From assembly GCA_019096065.1 (NCBI GenBank), contig JAGUCH010000006.1, positions 4,112,001-4,176,000 on the forward strand: DNA of 64,000 nt, in the 5' to 3' direction. Of this stretch, positions 21,566-32,345 are shown piece after piece. The first letter of the stretch is position 1, and each line of letters begins with the position of its first letter. The notes beneath the pieces were generated by a model. That model made no database searches and had not been told where the DNA came from. It was given only the letters and a program-made list of their open reading frames with translations. The translations under genes were made by a program, and so were the position numbers. The stretch is from Paracyclopina nana (lineage: Eukaryota > Arthropoda > Copepoda > Cyclopoida > Cyclopettidae).

Positions 21566-22260
21566 CATAAAGAGCTGAACAGCTTCTATAGGTACTTAAG
21601 ACTAAAAAAACTGAATAGCCTCTATATGTGCATAAGCCTCAAAAAGCTTAACTTCCCCTGCAGGTACATAAGCCTAAAAAAGCTGAACAGTCTGCATTAG
21701 TACAGCAGCCTCAAAAAACCTACACATCCCCTAAAAGTCAACGCAATAAATAGCATGAAAAAGTCTATGCATCCAATTAATGCCTACAAAAGGCATGAAA
21801 AACCCTTCAGGCCTCTAAAAGCCTAAACAACCTATCCAAGACTACACGGCTTCAAAAGCCTTAAAAACCTCACAAAGCCTACACGGCCTCAAAAACCTTA
21901 CGCAGCCTTTAAGAAGCTTTAAGAGCCTCAAAATGCCTACACAGCCTCAAAATTCCTGCACAGCCTCAAAAAACCTACACAGCCCTCAAAAAGCCTTCAC
22001 TGCCTCAAAAAGCCTACACAGCCTCAAAAAGTCTACACATCCTAAAAAATTTACAAAGCTACAAAAAGTCTACGCAGCCACGACAAGCCTACACTTCATC
22101 AAAAAACATTCAGAGCCTAAAAAAACGTTAAACTAGTTTAAAGGCCTCAAAAAGCTTCCATATCCTCATAATTTTATTCGCATCTACAGAGTCTGTGCAC
22201 ATTCAAAAGTCTGTTCAGCCTCATCCACACACCCTCATAAAATCCAAGACGCAAAAATCT

Positions 22261-24011
22261 GCTCTCCTTAAAGAGTGTATATAGGCCTTAGAGACAAAAA
22301 ACATCAAGCATACAGGATTAAAAGCCAAGTTCCTACGCAGCATGAAAACTCCAAACATGCTTCGAAGGAAATCTCATGGAATGCTAACCTGTGTAATCAC
22401 GACATTTAGCCCCTTCAAAGATAGATTTTGCTAAGCTCAAAATTCAATCATTTGATGATATAAAACTCATACTACAATTTTTGTGTTAAGGTATAATTGC
22501 TTGAATGCTGCATAGATGATATAATTTCAAACCAAGATAGACCACCCAGAATCACATTTTTACTGGTGTTTAGTTTGCTTTCAATTGACTTCATTGTGTT
22601 TTGATCAAACGCAAAACTGGATGAAGCAGATTTTAAGTACACATCTTTTTTTGAGGGGTGATTGCGGTTGGCTGACTTTGTATAAACTCATGTTTTCCAA
22701 GAATTTAATTTAGCTGCTTCTAGCCAGTTTCTTCTTGGGGGCTAATAAATGAAGGCCACTCTCAAACATGAGCAAAAGATGCCCAAAAGTGGAAACTAAG
22801 GATGACAAACAATTCAAGCATGCACTTTTGTCACACAATCAATACATATTTTGAGCTGCTCAGAAGGCAAATCTCGAGAAAAGCTTGGGCTTTTCTATTT
22901 CTTTTTCATCAATCAAATTTCTGATTTTGACCAGGACTAACAAGATCATATCTAGACATTTTGTAACCCGTTGGGACTAGCAATAATAATATTTTATTCA
23001 ATTGTCTGGCCAAGGTTCCATCCGTCACTTTGATGATTGTTGTATAGTTACCGTTACACTCATTAGAGAAAAAATGCTGCGTGCCCACGCCAAAATGAGC
23101 TCAGAAAATGCTCGGTTAGAAGATGCATAAGTAATGGTAAGTCATCCAGAAAAACGGATGCTTAGGAATAATAGCTGTCCAGATTGTCACACTTTCTTGA
23201 GGTCTCGAAAACTCCATGAAGCATTTTCACAACATAAACTTGAAATTCACAGCTCATCAACAATAAGTTGATCAAGAAATTCATGAGGAAAAATGATATA
23301 CAAAAGGCAAAGATGATTTTTGCCTCAACATAAAAATTCTAGATTTTACCAGCAATAAGAATTTATGGGCACACAGTAAAATTAAAAAAAACAACTAGAC
23401 ATGTATAAATGCAATCCCAAAGCTTAATAAAAAAGAGTAAAATTACCTTTTTATCTCGATGAAACGACGCAAAGCAAAAAGTGCATTTTCTTGCAAGGAA
23501 TTCTTCATTGATAATGATGACAACTTTCAAGGCTCAACACTTCAACTTACTGATAAAATAAGCTGCTGCAGTACGGGTGCTGATTGCTATTTGCTGAGCT
23601 AATCTCAGCTGACATCAAAGTTTTTTACTGAGCTAGTGAATTAGAATCTGGAGATTCGAGAAAATAAAGTTAAGGCACTAAGAAATTCAAAAAGCACATT
23701 TTATCAATGCTCTGAAAATGTAAATTTGAAGCATGCACAAATCAAAAATAAATCCCCAAGTTTATAACCTTGAATTTTCAATCTTCAAAAGAAAAAGTAG
23801 AGAAAGAACTCTCGGATTTCAGTTTTTTACAAGCCTTGACTCATCTCGATCTGTCAGCACCAATTGTAAACAAATAAAACAGGCGAAAATTAGGAATCCA
23901 CCCAAATTCGTTTTTTATTAACAAAACCACTGACATTCCGTGTATTTAGACTCTAGAGTAAGTTGAATTATAAAAAATAATGAATTCAAGACCGAAAAGT
24001 ATTTTTAGCTC
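22261..24011. other. Gene-free DNA upstream of NIF3L1
   Basis: About 1.75 kb of AT-rich DNA with no supported gene. It should include the NIF3L1 promoter, but I see no distinctive element. Confidence 0.45.
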
Positions 24012-27000
24012 ATGTTTCCAGGTCTGATTTTTACTACCAGGAGTTTAACAATATCAAGATCCGGCTTAGGCATGGAGCTCAAAGAGGTTGTAGCAAGACT
24101 CGAAAAATTTGCTCCCACATCACTGGCTGGAGACTGGGACAACGTTGGCCTCTTAATTGAGCCATCAGGGCCCAAAATTATCAAGAAGGTCATGTTGACA
24201 AACGACCTCACTGAACCAGTGATGGAAGAATGCCTTCATTCCGGAGCTGACATGATCTTGTCTTACCATCCTCCCATTTTCAGACCATTGAAAAGGATCA
24301 CCATGAATAATTGGAAGGTAAACCAAATTCCAACTTTTTTTTACTTCTTCCTTCTAACTTTTTCCTTTTTTTCAGGAAAGAATCGTTGCAAAGTGCCTAG
24401 AGAATCGCATTGCATTGTATTCTCCACACACTGCCTATGATGCAGTCCAGAATGGAGTCAATGATTGGCTCATTTCACCTTTTGGTAAGCTATAGCTACA
24501 TTTATTCATTACGAACGGTTCTTGCTCGCATTTGACCTAGAGGAAAGTCATATGTGAGGATATCACGACGCGTCGGGACGCGTCGTATACATAAATTCAA
24601 ATGGTATGAGTCGTACAAGTGATCATGCGCCCAGCGAGAGGGTCATATAATAACGTCCGCTTCATCTTTTCAAAAGGGATTTGGCGTGAAGGTCTTTGGA
24701 TGCTCAATAATAATGCTGCTTGATTTCAGTCTCACTTTCAAAAATGGAAGTTACGGATGTGATCCAAGTTGTCTCTAGCTCAGTGTTCATTTTGATAAGT
24801 GCAGCGATATTTTTAGCACGCAAGCGGAAATGCAAAGAGCCGAAAAAGATTGCTGTAAAATATTCGGACTTTGTCAACTTTCTGGTTGTCTGTGATTGCT
24901 TAGTGGAGGTGCTAATAATTATTCAGAGATGCAGCTTTTTGCCTGAAGCTAAAAATGTCTTGGCTGGTCCAATTTTGGTCCTTGTCTCAAGATTCTTGAT
25001 TCTGGCGTTTCAGAATCAGCAGTGCAATGTTATGGCCTTGATCCTTTTTGGCATTGATTTTAGTGTCGGATTGTTTGATATCAGTCACAATGCAAGCATT
25101 GCCGCTGCCAACTTTTGGATCGGGTCACTTAGGCTTCTGTGTAATGGCTGCCTATTTATTAGTCTGATTCCTCTGTGCCTAAAAAGAAGTCACGTGGTGC
25201 AAGAAAAGTCTACTGATGTCAGCTCTAAATTCAAGTATGATCACAACAACTCGAGTCTTTTGTCCAAGTTGACATTTTCGTGGGTGCTACCTCTGCTGCT
25301 TCACGGCTATAAATCCCCCATTGATGTTGAGATACTCGAAAAAGTCACAATTGAGGAAAACAGCTTGAAATTCTCAGAAAAGCTCAAGTCGATGATCAGT
25401 GATAGCCTTGGAAAAAGCCTGTTTTGGCCTTGTGTGAAATTGAACAGTTATGTGCTAATAATTGGGGGAGTGTTTAGGCTTTTTGCAGACGTTTTCAGCC
25501 TAGGATGTGCGCTGTCAATAAAGTGGATTGTCAGCTCCTTCAATGCCACTTCTTCAAATGATGAAAATGGGGAAAGCTCATATAGCTTGGATGAGTTTTT
25601 TGCTAATTCTTACGTGGTATCCTTCTTGATACTATTATGCGGACTCCTTCAGGCCATTTTCTCCCAAGGGACTTCTCAATTTTCAACAATAGCTGGAATT
25701 CGAGCCAAAAATGCAGTCTCTGTTTTGCTTTACGAGAAAGCATTGAAGCTTCCTGTAAGGGTCAAAAGCATCTCCAATGAAGAAGATGACAACGAAAGCA
25801 ACATTGATGTCGGCCACATAACCAACCTGTTGACTGAAGATGTTTCCAACCTGAAAGAAGCATTTTGGAACCTGCACTATGCATGGGCTCTGCCTCTAAA
25901 AATGCTCGTCATCATTGTCTTGATTTACATGAAAATTGGCATATCTGGTGCCTTGGGATCCTTCATGGGAATCATCACAATTATTCCCCTTCAGCTTGTC
26001 GTTGGAAAAGCCATGTCTGACAACAACAAGAATATCCAGAAGCACAGTGACAGCCGAATTCTTTTATCCAGTGAAGTCATCCAGGGCATGAAATCCGTCA
26101 AACTCAATTGCCTAGAGCAACTCAAGTATGACCAGATTAAAAGAGCAAGAAAAGAAGAGTTGACATGCCTGAAGAAAGATTCTTGGCTATGGTCAGCCAT
26201 GACTTTCCTTGCTAGTATTTCAACATTGCTTGTCTCAGCACTTATTATTGGCCTTCATGCCTTGTTCGAATCTGAAAGCCTCAAGACCGAGGATATTTTC
26301 ACAATTTTAGCTCTGCTCAACCAACTGACAGTTTGCTTGTCTGTTTTCCCTGTGACACTGCCAGTGTACGTAAAGGCTGTTTTGAGTATCGGGAGACTCA
26401 GGTTGTTTTTCAGCCAGGAAGAAGTGGTGAAAAATATTTTGTCTAATTCTTTGGAGGAGAAGAACGATCAGGTTGCAATCAAAATGTCTAAAGCAACTTT
26501 CAATTGGCCCGCTTCGAATGTTGTGGCTCTCAAGAATGTTGATGTAGACATAAAGAAAGGATCACTCACAATGCTAACGGGAGAAAGTTCTGCTTTTTTC
26601 CTCGCCTTGATCAATGAGTTGGAACTGAAGCAAGGCCATTTTGCTTGGAATTTTGATAACGAATCTATTGCATTTGTTGGCCAAAGACCTTGGATCAGCA
26701 ATGGTACAATCAAAGATAACATTCTGAATGGGAGACCTTGCAAAGAAAAGCGCTACAAAAAGGTGTTGATGGCTTGCGATCTGGACGCGGATATCAACAT
26801 TTTGCCTCTGAAAGATGAAACTGAAGTGGGAGAAGATGGCGTTTTACTCTCCGGAGGCCAACGACAACGCATAGCTATTGCAAGATGCCTTTATTCCAAG
26901 GCTGCAGTTTCCATTTTAGACCTGCCTTTCAGTGCTCTGGACTCCAATTTGGCTTTGCATATTTTTGAGCAAGGCATCCTCAAAATCTTGTTGAAGAGGA

Positions 27001-30000
27001 AACGAACAGTTATTATGCAATCTCACAGGAGGGACTTTTTGCCGAAAGCAAGCTGGATTATTCACTTTAATGAGCTGGGTGAAATAGCTGCTCAGGGCTC
27101 GTTTCCAACTTTGAGAAAAGAGAGGCCCGAATTGTTTAAAGTCAACGAAATTGATTCTAATTTTGGCAAGACGGCAAAAGAGAGGTGGACTTTGCTGAAG
27201 AATGTGACAAAATTGAGCTTGACTCGGTCCTCGGCCAAAAATATGATGATGGCTAAAAGTATGAGCAAGCGCAGCATTAAAAGGACCAACTTCAAGAGGC
27301 TTGAAAGCACTGCTCACCTGGGTTTCTGCCACAACCTCCTAGTCCATACTCCAATCATGGAGGAAGAGCACCATGATCGTGTCTTGATGAATCGTTGCAA
27401 AAGCATTCATCAGCCTAGAAAGCAGGGCTCCAATGATTTGACCAAAATTGCGATACAAAACGACCATCTCAAAAAGAAAATCGAGTCAAAGCCAAGTCTT
27501 CGAGCTCAAGATTCCCTGACAGGCTTCCAGTTTGCCCACAAATTCGTGGCAAGAATGACTTCCAATTCATCTCAGCTCTCTGGAGTGTCAGGCTTCAGTG
27601 ATGATCAAGACGATGAGTTTGACCACGAAGGTTTGATGATGCATCACGATGCATCGTGGGACGAAGAAGAGCGGGAAAAGGGGGAAATTAAGAGTGCTGT
27701 CACCAAGGCTTACTTTTCTGCCGGAGGATTTAAGAATTTCCTCTGTTTCCTCCTTCTTTCCATGGGATTTCAAGCGGCCAAAATCGGTAGTGACTTTTTG
27801 CTCCAATCTCCGGAAGAAGGATTTTTGCTCAACTACTTCATATTGGCAACGTTGGCCATATTTTGTTCAGTGTTGGCCAACTATTTCGGCCAGAACCTAG
27901 GGGCTCGTGCCAGAAAACAGCTGCACAAAGTGCTCATATCGCATATTTTCAAAGTGAAGCCTTACTTATTCGATTTACTTCCCCCTGGAAGGTTTATGGC
28001 AAGACTAGCTCAAGACATGTTCATCATCGACCAGAAATTGCCATCTTGTGTGCAAAGATTGGCTTTGGTGTCCTTGATTTGCTCTGGCGCCTTGATAGTG
28101 AATGCCATTCAGTCGCCCGTTTTTCTGGCCTTTGTCTGCCCTTTGATAGCCGTTTATTGGGCTATCCAGCATTTTTATAGAAGATCAGCGAGGGAACTCC
28201 AACGCATTGAAAGCTCAACCAGATCGCCTTTCCTGTCTCAATTATCCAATTCCATTTGTTGTCTCGTCACTTTGAGAGCGTTCAAGGAGGAGAAACGACT
28301 GACTGGCCAATTTTGCAACAAGCTAGATGCCAACACGACTGCTCTACTCCTTGTCCAGTCTGGTTCAAGATGGCTTGGTGTGTCATTGGACATAGTGGGA
28401 TCTGTGATCGTATTCGCCTCAGTCGTGTCTTGCCTAATCAGCCAAGAACGAGACACATTTGGCCTCGCTTTGAATTACAGCCTCCTGGTGCCAATTTACT
28501 TGGCATGGGTCATCAAATTCATGACTGAATTAGAAAGTTGCTTGAATGCAGTCGAGCGGGTACTGGAGTATACAGAGCTGGATTTTGAAGATGTTGACAA
28601 CAATTTAGCTGAAGAGGGGTTGGAAAATTGTGAGATTGTGTTTTATGCTGTGTCGTTGTCTCATGGAGACATCATGAGGCCGATATTGACCAACTTGAAC
28701 CTCGTCATTCCTCAAGGTCAAATTGTGGCTTTGGTGGGGAGATCCGGATCCGGAAAATCTACCATTATTGAGTCCCTATCTGCCATGTCTTGCATTGTTT
28801 CCGGAGACATAACGATTGGTGGAAGACGCGTGTGTGAAATTCCCCTGAGCAATCTAAGGCGTACCGTGAGAGTTGTGCCGCAAGAGGTGGCTCATTTTGT
28901 TGGGTCGATCAAAGATGCTCTTGATCCCTATAATGAACACACCGATGAAGACATAAAAACAGTTGCTAGTGAGTTTGCAGAATTGCCTGACCTCCAATAT
29001 CCAATTGAAGCCTTTGGTGATAACTTGGCCAAGTCAATGAAGCAGGAACTTGCCATTGTTCAGGCTGTGCTTAGTCGCCCACGAGTACTTGTCTTGGACG
29101 AAGCCACGTCAGTGATAGGAAATGACAAGAGCTTAATGAGCGCCTTGTTCAAGTATTGTAAATCCCAGAAAGTTACCATGATAGCAGCAGTGCACAGACT
29201 TTCCAATATTTCTGATTTCGACCGAGTGCTTGTTGTCGGTGATGGACGCATTCTTGAGGATGGCAATCCCAAGGATCTACTTAAAAAGCCTATGGGCTTC
29301 CTTTCAACTTTTTACCGAAACTCTGCCCTGTGAACTGTAAAGCCTTTTCTAATTCTTATTCGCGACGTGTAAATTTGGCTCACGCTTGTGTTTTTTGTTC
29401 AATTTTCAGGCCAGGGCAAGGTGACCAACATATTGCAAAATTATGAAACAGAGCAAAACTTCCTGGTGACGTGTGATCCTAACCCTGTCATTCCGTTCAA
29501 GACGAATGCTCAAGATGATCAAGTTCGTTTCACCTGTGAGAAAAGGAAACTGGATTCAATGATTAATGAACTGTCTAACGTTAACCTGATTAAACTTGAA
29601 AAGAAAGCTATTCCCTTGACCGGCCCTGGGCGATTGATGGTGCTTGAACAGACCTTGTCACTGTCACAAGCGCTTGAAACAATAAAAAAGCACCTTGGGC
29701 TACAACATGTCAGGCTCGCTATTGCAAATAATGCTACATTAGGTGAAATATTCTTGATTACATTATTATGAATTAATTATTATCATTAGATTATTGCTTA
29801 GATTCTGAGGTGACATCTATTGGAGTTTGTGCTGGATCTGGAGCAAGCGTTTTATCTGGATGCAAAGCTAACCTATGGATCACTGGAGAAATGTCCCATC
29901 ATGAGGTTTTGGACGCAGTTCACCAGGGAACTTCAGTGATTCTATGCGAGCATTCGAACACGGAAAGAGGCTTTTTGAAAGAGTTTGCGCCCAAGCTGTC

Positions 30001-30067
30001 TGCAATGTTGGACAACATCGAGGTTCTTGTTTCAGTCCAGGATAGAGATCCATTACAAATTCTGTAA
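24012..30067 (+). CDS. NIF3L1: NIF3-like protein 1, with a gene nested in its second intron
   Basis: This is a NIF3/DUF34 family protein with a conserved metal-binding fold and no settled reaction. Exons 24012-24317, 24376-24484, 29410-29742 and 29802-30067 join in phase to give 337 residues; human NIF3L1 is of similar length. Diagnostic stretches are DWDNVGLL, TNDLTEPVMEE, SYHPPIFRPLKRIT, YSPHTAYDAVQNGVNDWL, VCAGSGASVL, TGEMSHHE and CEHSNTERGFL. The HPP, HTA and SHH histidines expected to bind metal are present. The small introns are 58 and 59 bp, but the second is 4,925 bp and holds the whole SUR-like gene. The N-terminus has a basic, acid-free stretch that could target mitochondria. A TTTCCAG right after the first ATG could also be an acceptor, in which case translation would start at 24072. 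Confidence 0.93.
24485..24743 (+). promoter_or_regulatory. NIF3L1 intron segment upstream of the nested SUR-like gene
   Basis: These 259 bp between NIF3L1 exon 2 and the nested ATG must hold any private promoter. A 10-bp inverted repeat, ACGACGCGTC and GACGCGTCGT with a 2-nt spacer, lies at 24565-24586. An AT-rich TATAATAA lies near 24645, about 100 nt before the ATG. TGATTTCAG, a plausible splice acceptor, ends at 24729. Confidence 0.45.
24744..29333 (+). CDS. SUR-like ABCC transporter (ABCC8/9 type), intronless and nested
   Basis: A single uninterrupted frame of 1,529 residues from the ATG at 24744 (good context, AAAATGG). It has ABCC full-transporter architecture: an N-terminal TMD0, TMD1, NBD1 (~590-790), a long charged linker (~820-980), TMD2 and NBD2 (~1300-1529). 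It resembles sulfonylurea receptors most: RYKKVLMACDLDADINILP, PFSALD, GILKILL..KRTVI and LPKASWII in NBD1; IDQKLPS and CLVTLRAF in TMD2. SURs regulate Kir6 potassium channels; that role is inferred. NBD1 keeps LSGGQ (702-706) and H761 but has no Walker A lysine (GESSAFF at ~613-619), and Walker B is LDL. NBD2 keeps Walker A GRSGSGKS (1332-1339), D1452, E1453 and H1484, but the signature is replaced by LAKSMKQE (~1428-1435). There is no AATAAA before NIF3L1 exon 3, 76 nt downstream of the stop. Confidence 0.88.
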   Translation: MEVTDVIQVVSSSVFILISAAIFLARKRKCKEPKKIAVKYSDFVNFLVVCDCLVEVLIIIQRCSFLPEAKNVLAGPILVLVSRFLILAFQNQQCNVMALILFGIDFSVGLFDISHNASIAAANFWIGSLRLLCNGCLFISLIPLCLKRSHVVQEKSTDVSSKFKYDHNNSSLLSKLTFSWVLPLLLHGYKSPIDVEILEKVTIEENSLKFSEKLKSMISDSLGKSLFWPCVKLNSYVLIIGGVFRLFADVFSLGCALSIKWIVSSFNATSSNDENGESSYSLDEFFANSYVVSFLILLCGLLQAIFSQGTSQFSTIAGIRAKNAVSVLLYEKALKLPVRVKSISNEEDDNESNIDVGHITNLLTEDVSNLKEAFWNLHYAWALPLKMLVIIVLIYMKIGISGALGSFMGIITIIPLQLVVGKAMSDNNKNIQKHSDSRILLSSEVIQGMKSVKLNCLEQLKYDQIKRARKEELTCLKKDSWLWSAMTFLASISTLLVSALIIGLHALFESESLKTEDIFTILALLNQLTVCLSVFPVTLPVYVKAVLSIGRLRLFFSQEEVVKNILSNSLEEKNDQVAIKMSKATFNWPASNVVALKNVDVDIKKGSLTMLTGESSAFFLALINELELKQGHFAWNFDNESIAFVGQRPWISNGTIKDNILNGRPCKEKRYKKVLMACDLDADINILPLKDETEVGEDGVLLSGGQRQRIAIARCLYSKAAVSILDLPFSALDSNLALHIFEQGILKILLKRKRTVIMQSHRRDFLPKASWIIHFNELGEIAAQGSFPTLRKERPELFKVNEIDSNFGKTAKERWTLLKNVTKLSLTRSSAKNMMMAKSMSKRSIKRTNFKRLESTAHLGFCHNLLVHTPIMEEEHHDRVLMNRCKSIHQPRKQGSNDLTKIAIQNDHLKKKIESKPSLRAQDSLTGFQFAHKFVARMTSNSSQLSGVSGFSDDQDDEFDHEGLMMHHDASWDEEEREKGEIKSAVTKAYFSAGGFKNFLCFLLLSMGFQAAKIGSDFLLQSPEEGFLLNYFILATLAIFCSVLANYFGQNLGARARKQLHKVLISHIFKVKPYLFDLLPPGRFMARLAQDMFIIDQKLPSCVQRLALVSLICSGALIVNAIQSPVFLAFVCPLIAVYWAIQHFYRRSARELQRIESSTRSPFLSQLSNSICCLVTLRAFKEEKRLTGQFCNKLDANTTALLLVQSGSRWLGVSLDIVGSVIVFASVVSCLISQERDTFGLALNYSLLVPIYLAWVIKFMTELESCLNAVERVLEYTELDFEDVDNNLAEEGLENCEIVFYAVSLSHGDIMRPILTNLNLVIPQGQIVALVGRSGSGKSTIIESLSAMSCIVSGDITIGGRRVCEIPLSNLRRTVRVVPQEVAHFVGSIKDALDPYNEHTDEDIKTVASEFAELPDLQYPIEAFGDNLAKSMKQELAIVQAVLSRPRVLVLDEATSVIGNDKSLMSALFKYCKSQKVTMIAAVHRLSNISDFDRVLVVGDGRILEDGNPKDLLKKPMGFLSTFYRNSAL

Positions 30068-30069
30068 AG

Positions 30070-30075
30070 AATAAA
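30070..30075 (+). terminator. Poly(A) signal AATAAA, NIF3L1
   Basis: AATAAA begins 2 nt after the NIF3L1 stop codon. It is also the first canonical signal downstream of the nested SUR-like gene. Confidence 0.65.
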
Positions 30076-30243
30076 CGTTGCATCACTGTTGTTTGCTACT
30101 TCTATCTGTCCTATTAAAACATTCTATAAAGTTTTTTTGGCAGCCTTAACGTGCGCTACAGATGTGCTAAACAAGGAAGAAAAGAGAGCATATGCGCAGG
30201 CCGCCCCCTCTAGTAGCACAGCTTTTCCTTTTCACGCACCTAG

Positions 30244-31731
<1,488 letters not shown>

Positions 31732-31810
31732 CCAAAGGGCTCACAATTCGAGTATTTTTGCTTTGGCGTGAATCCATAAATTGTTTCATTGTACACGTCC
31801 ACTTGGTGAT

Positions 31811-31816
31811 AATAAA
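31811..31816 (+). terminator. Poly(A) signal AATAAA, GALK1
   Basis: AATAAA 80 nt downstream of the galactokinase stop codon. Confidence 0.6.
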
Positions 31817-31886
31817 AAGGCATGCAAATCCTGGATCATCAAAAAGCTATCGGAAAATTATCCACTTTTCTGTACAATACTTATGT

Positions 31887-31892
31887 TTTATT
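31887..31892 (-). terminator. Poly(A) signal AATAAA, POLR2K
   Basis: Reads AATAAA on the minus strand, 17 nt after the POLR2K stop codon, so the 3' UTR is very short. Confidence 0.6.
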
Positions 31893-31908
31893 TCCTCCAT
31901 TTTTTCGA

Positions 31909-32115
31909 TTATCTGGCGTCGAACACTATGAGTCGCTTTGTTCGTTTCTTGTACATAATTCTGTATCCGCATTCCCGGCATCGAATGGCGTCACGAGGCT
32001 TGATTTCATTCTCCGAGTGACATTCCCCGCAAATGTAGATCATGGGCTGTTTTTGGGGCACCGCTGTCGTCGCAACAGATCCAGCAACAGATCCAGTATC
32101 ACGCACTGAATCCAT
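31909..32115 (-). CDS. POLR2K: RNA polymerases I/II/III common subunit RPABC4 (Rpb12)
   Basis: A small zinc-binding subunit shared by the three nuclear RNA polymerases. It is a single exon of 68 residues (human 58). The extra length is a variable serine/alanine/valine-rich N-terminus before [18 protein letters not shown]. The four zinc ligands are present in CGEC and CREC, followed by the nearly invariant tail [18 protein letters not shown]. The ATG at 32115 is the only start in frame before the conserved core. The gene is head-to-head with BOP1 (230 bp between starts) and tail-to-tail with GALK1. Confidence 0.97.
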   Translation of the reverse strand: MDSVRDTGSVAGSVATTAVPQKQPMIYICGECHSENEIKPRDAIRCRECGYRIMYKKRTKRLIVFDAR

Positions 32116-32345
32116 AATGTCCTTTATTTCACTTCAATTGGGCCGAATTAAATTCCTTGGACGATGACCCGAAAATTCAACTTTTCTCGGGCTTTGTTTT
32201 TGTTTTGAATTTTCCGAGCGTGATCGCAATAAACAAAAAGTTTTACGAAACCCCTTAATTTTGGCGTTTTTTGTAGTGTTATGTTTTTATTCGGTCAAAG
32301 AGCAGAAATAACTCTTGTTTTGCTATGAAAATTTGGTAAACAATC
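32116..32345. promoter_or_regulatory. Bidirectional promoter region, POLR2K / BOP1
   Basis: Only 230 bp separate the start codons of two divergent genes for RNA polymerase and ribosome synthesis. This region must hold both 5' UTRs and core promoters. No strong TATA box is evident. The arrangement suits a shared housekeeping promoter. Confidence 0.5.

Larger units (their letters stand above)
19866..22260. repeat. Degenerate A/C-rich tandem array (AGCCTCAAAA motif)
   Basis: About 2.4 kb is built from loose repeats of AGCCTCAAAA and ACCTACAC words, in units of roughly 18-20 bp, with strong strand asymmetry (very little G on the plus strand). Locally the copies are nearly perfect: GACATCCTATAAAAACCTT occurs about three times in tandem near 21070-21127. 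Longer units such as GCTGAACAGCTTCTATAG recur at about 21230 and 21580. The array is interrupted by the foldback element at 20349-20885 and the element at 21273-21565. The open frame at 21933-22136 is a by-product of the repeat. It is not a CRISPR: there is no conserved repeat with unique spacers. Confidence 0.8.

Noticed and set aside
21933-22136. Open frame rich in Ser/Lys/His
   Set aside because: It is a direct translation of the AGCCTCAAAA tandem array.
19866-22260. Possible CRISPR-like array
   Set aside because: The units are degenerate and have no constant repeat with unique spacers; the genome is eukaryotic.
24720-24743. Upstream extension of the SUR-like frame beyond its ATG
   Set aside because: It needs a non-ATG start and crosses a splice-acceptor-like sequence. 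The ATG at 24744 has good context; the extension is only considered as part of a possible spliced fusion.
27863-28528. Plus-strand frames of 90-105 codons inside the SUR-like gene
   Set aside because: They are alternative frames of an intact 1,529-codon gene with clear family similarity.
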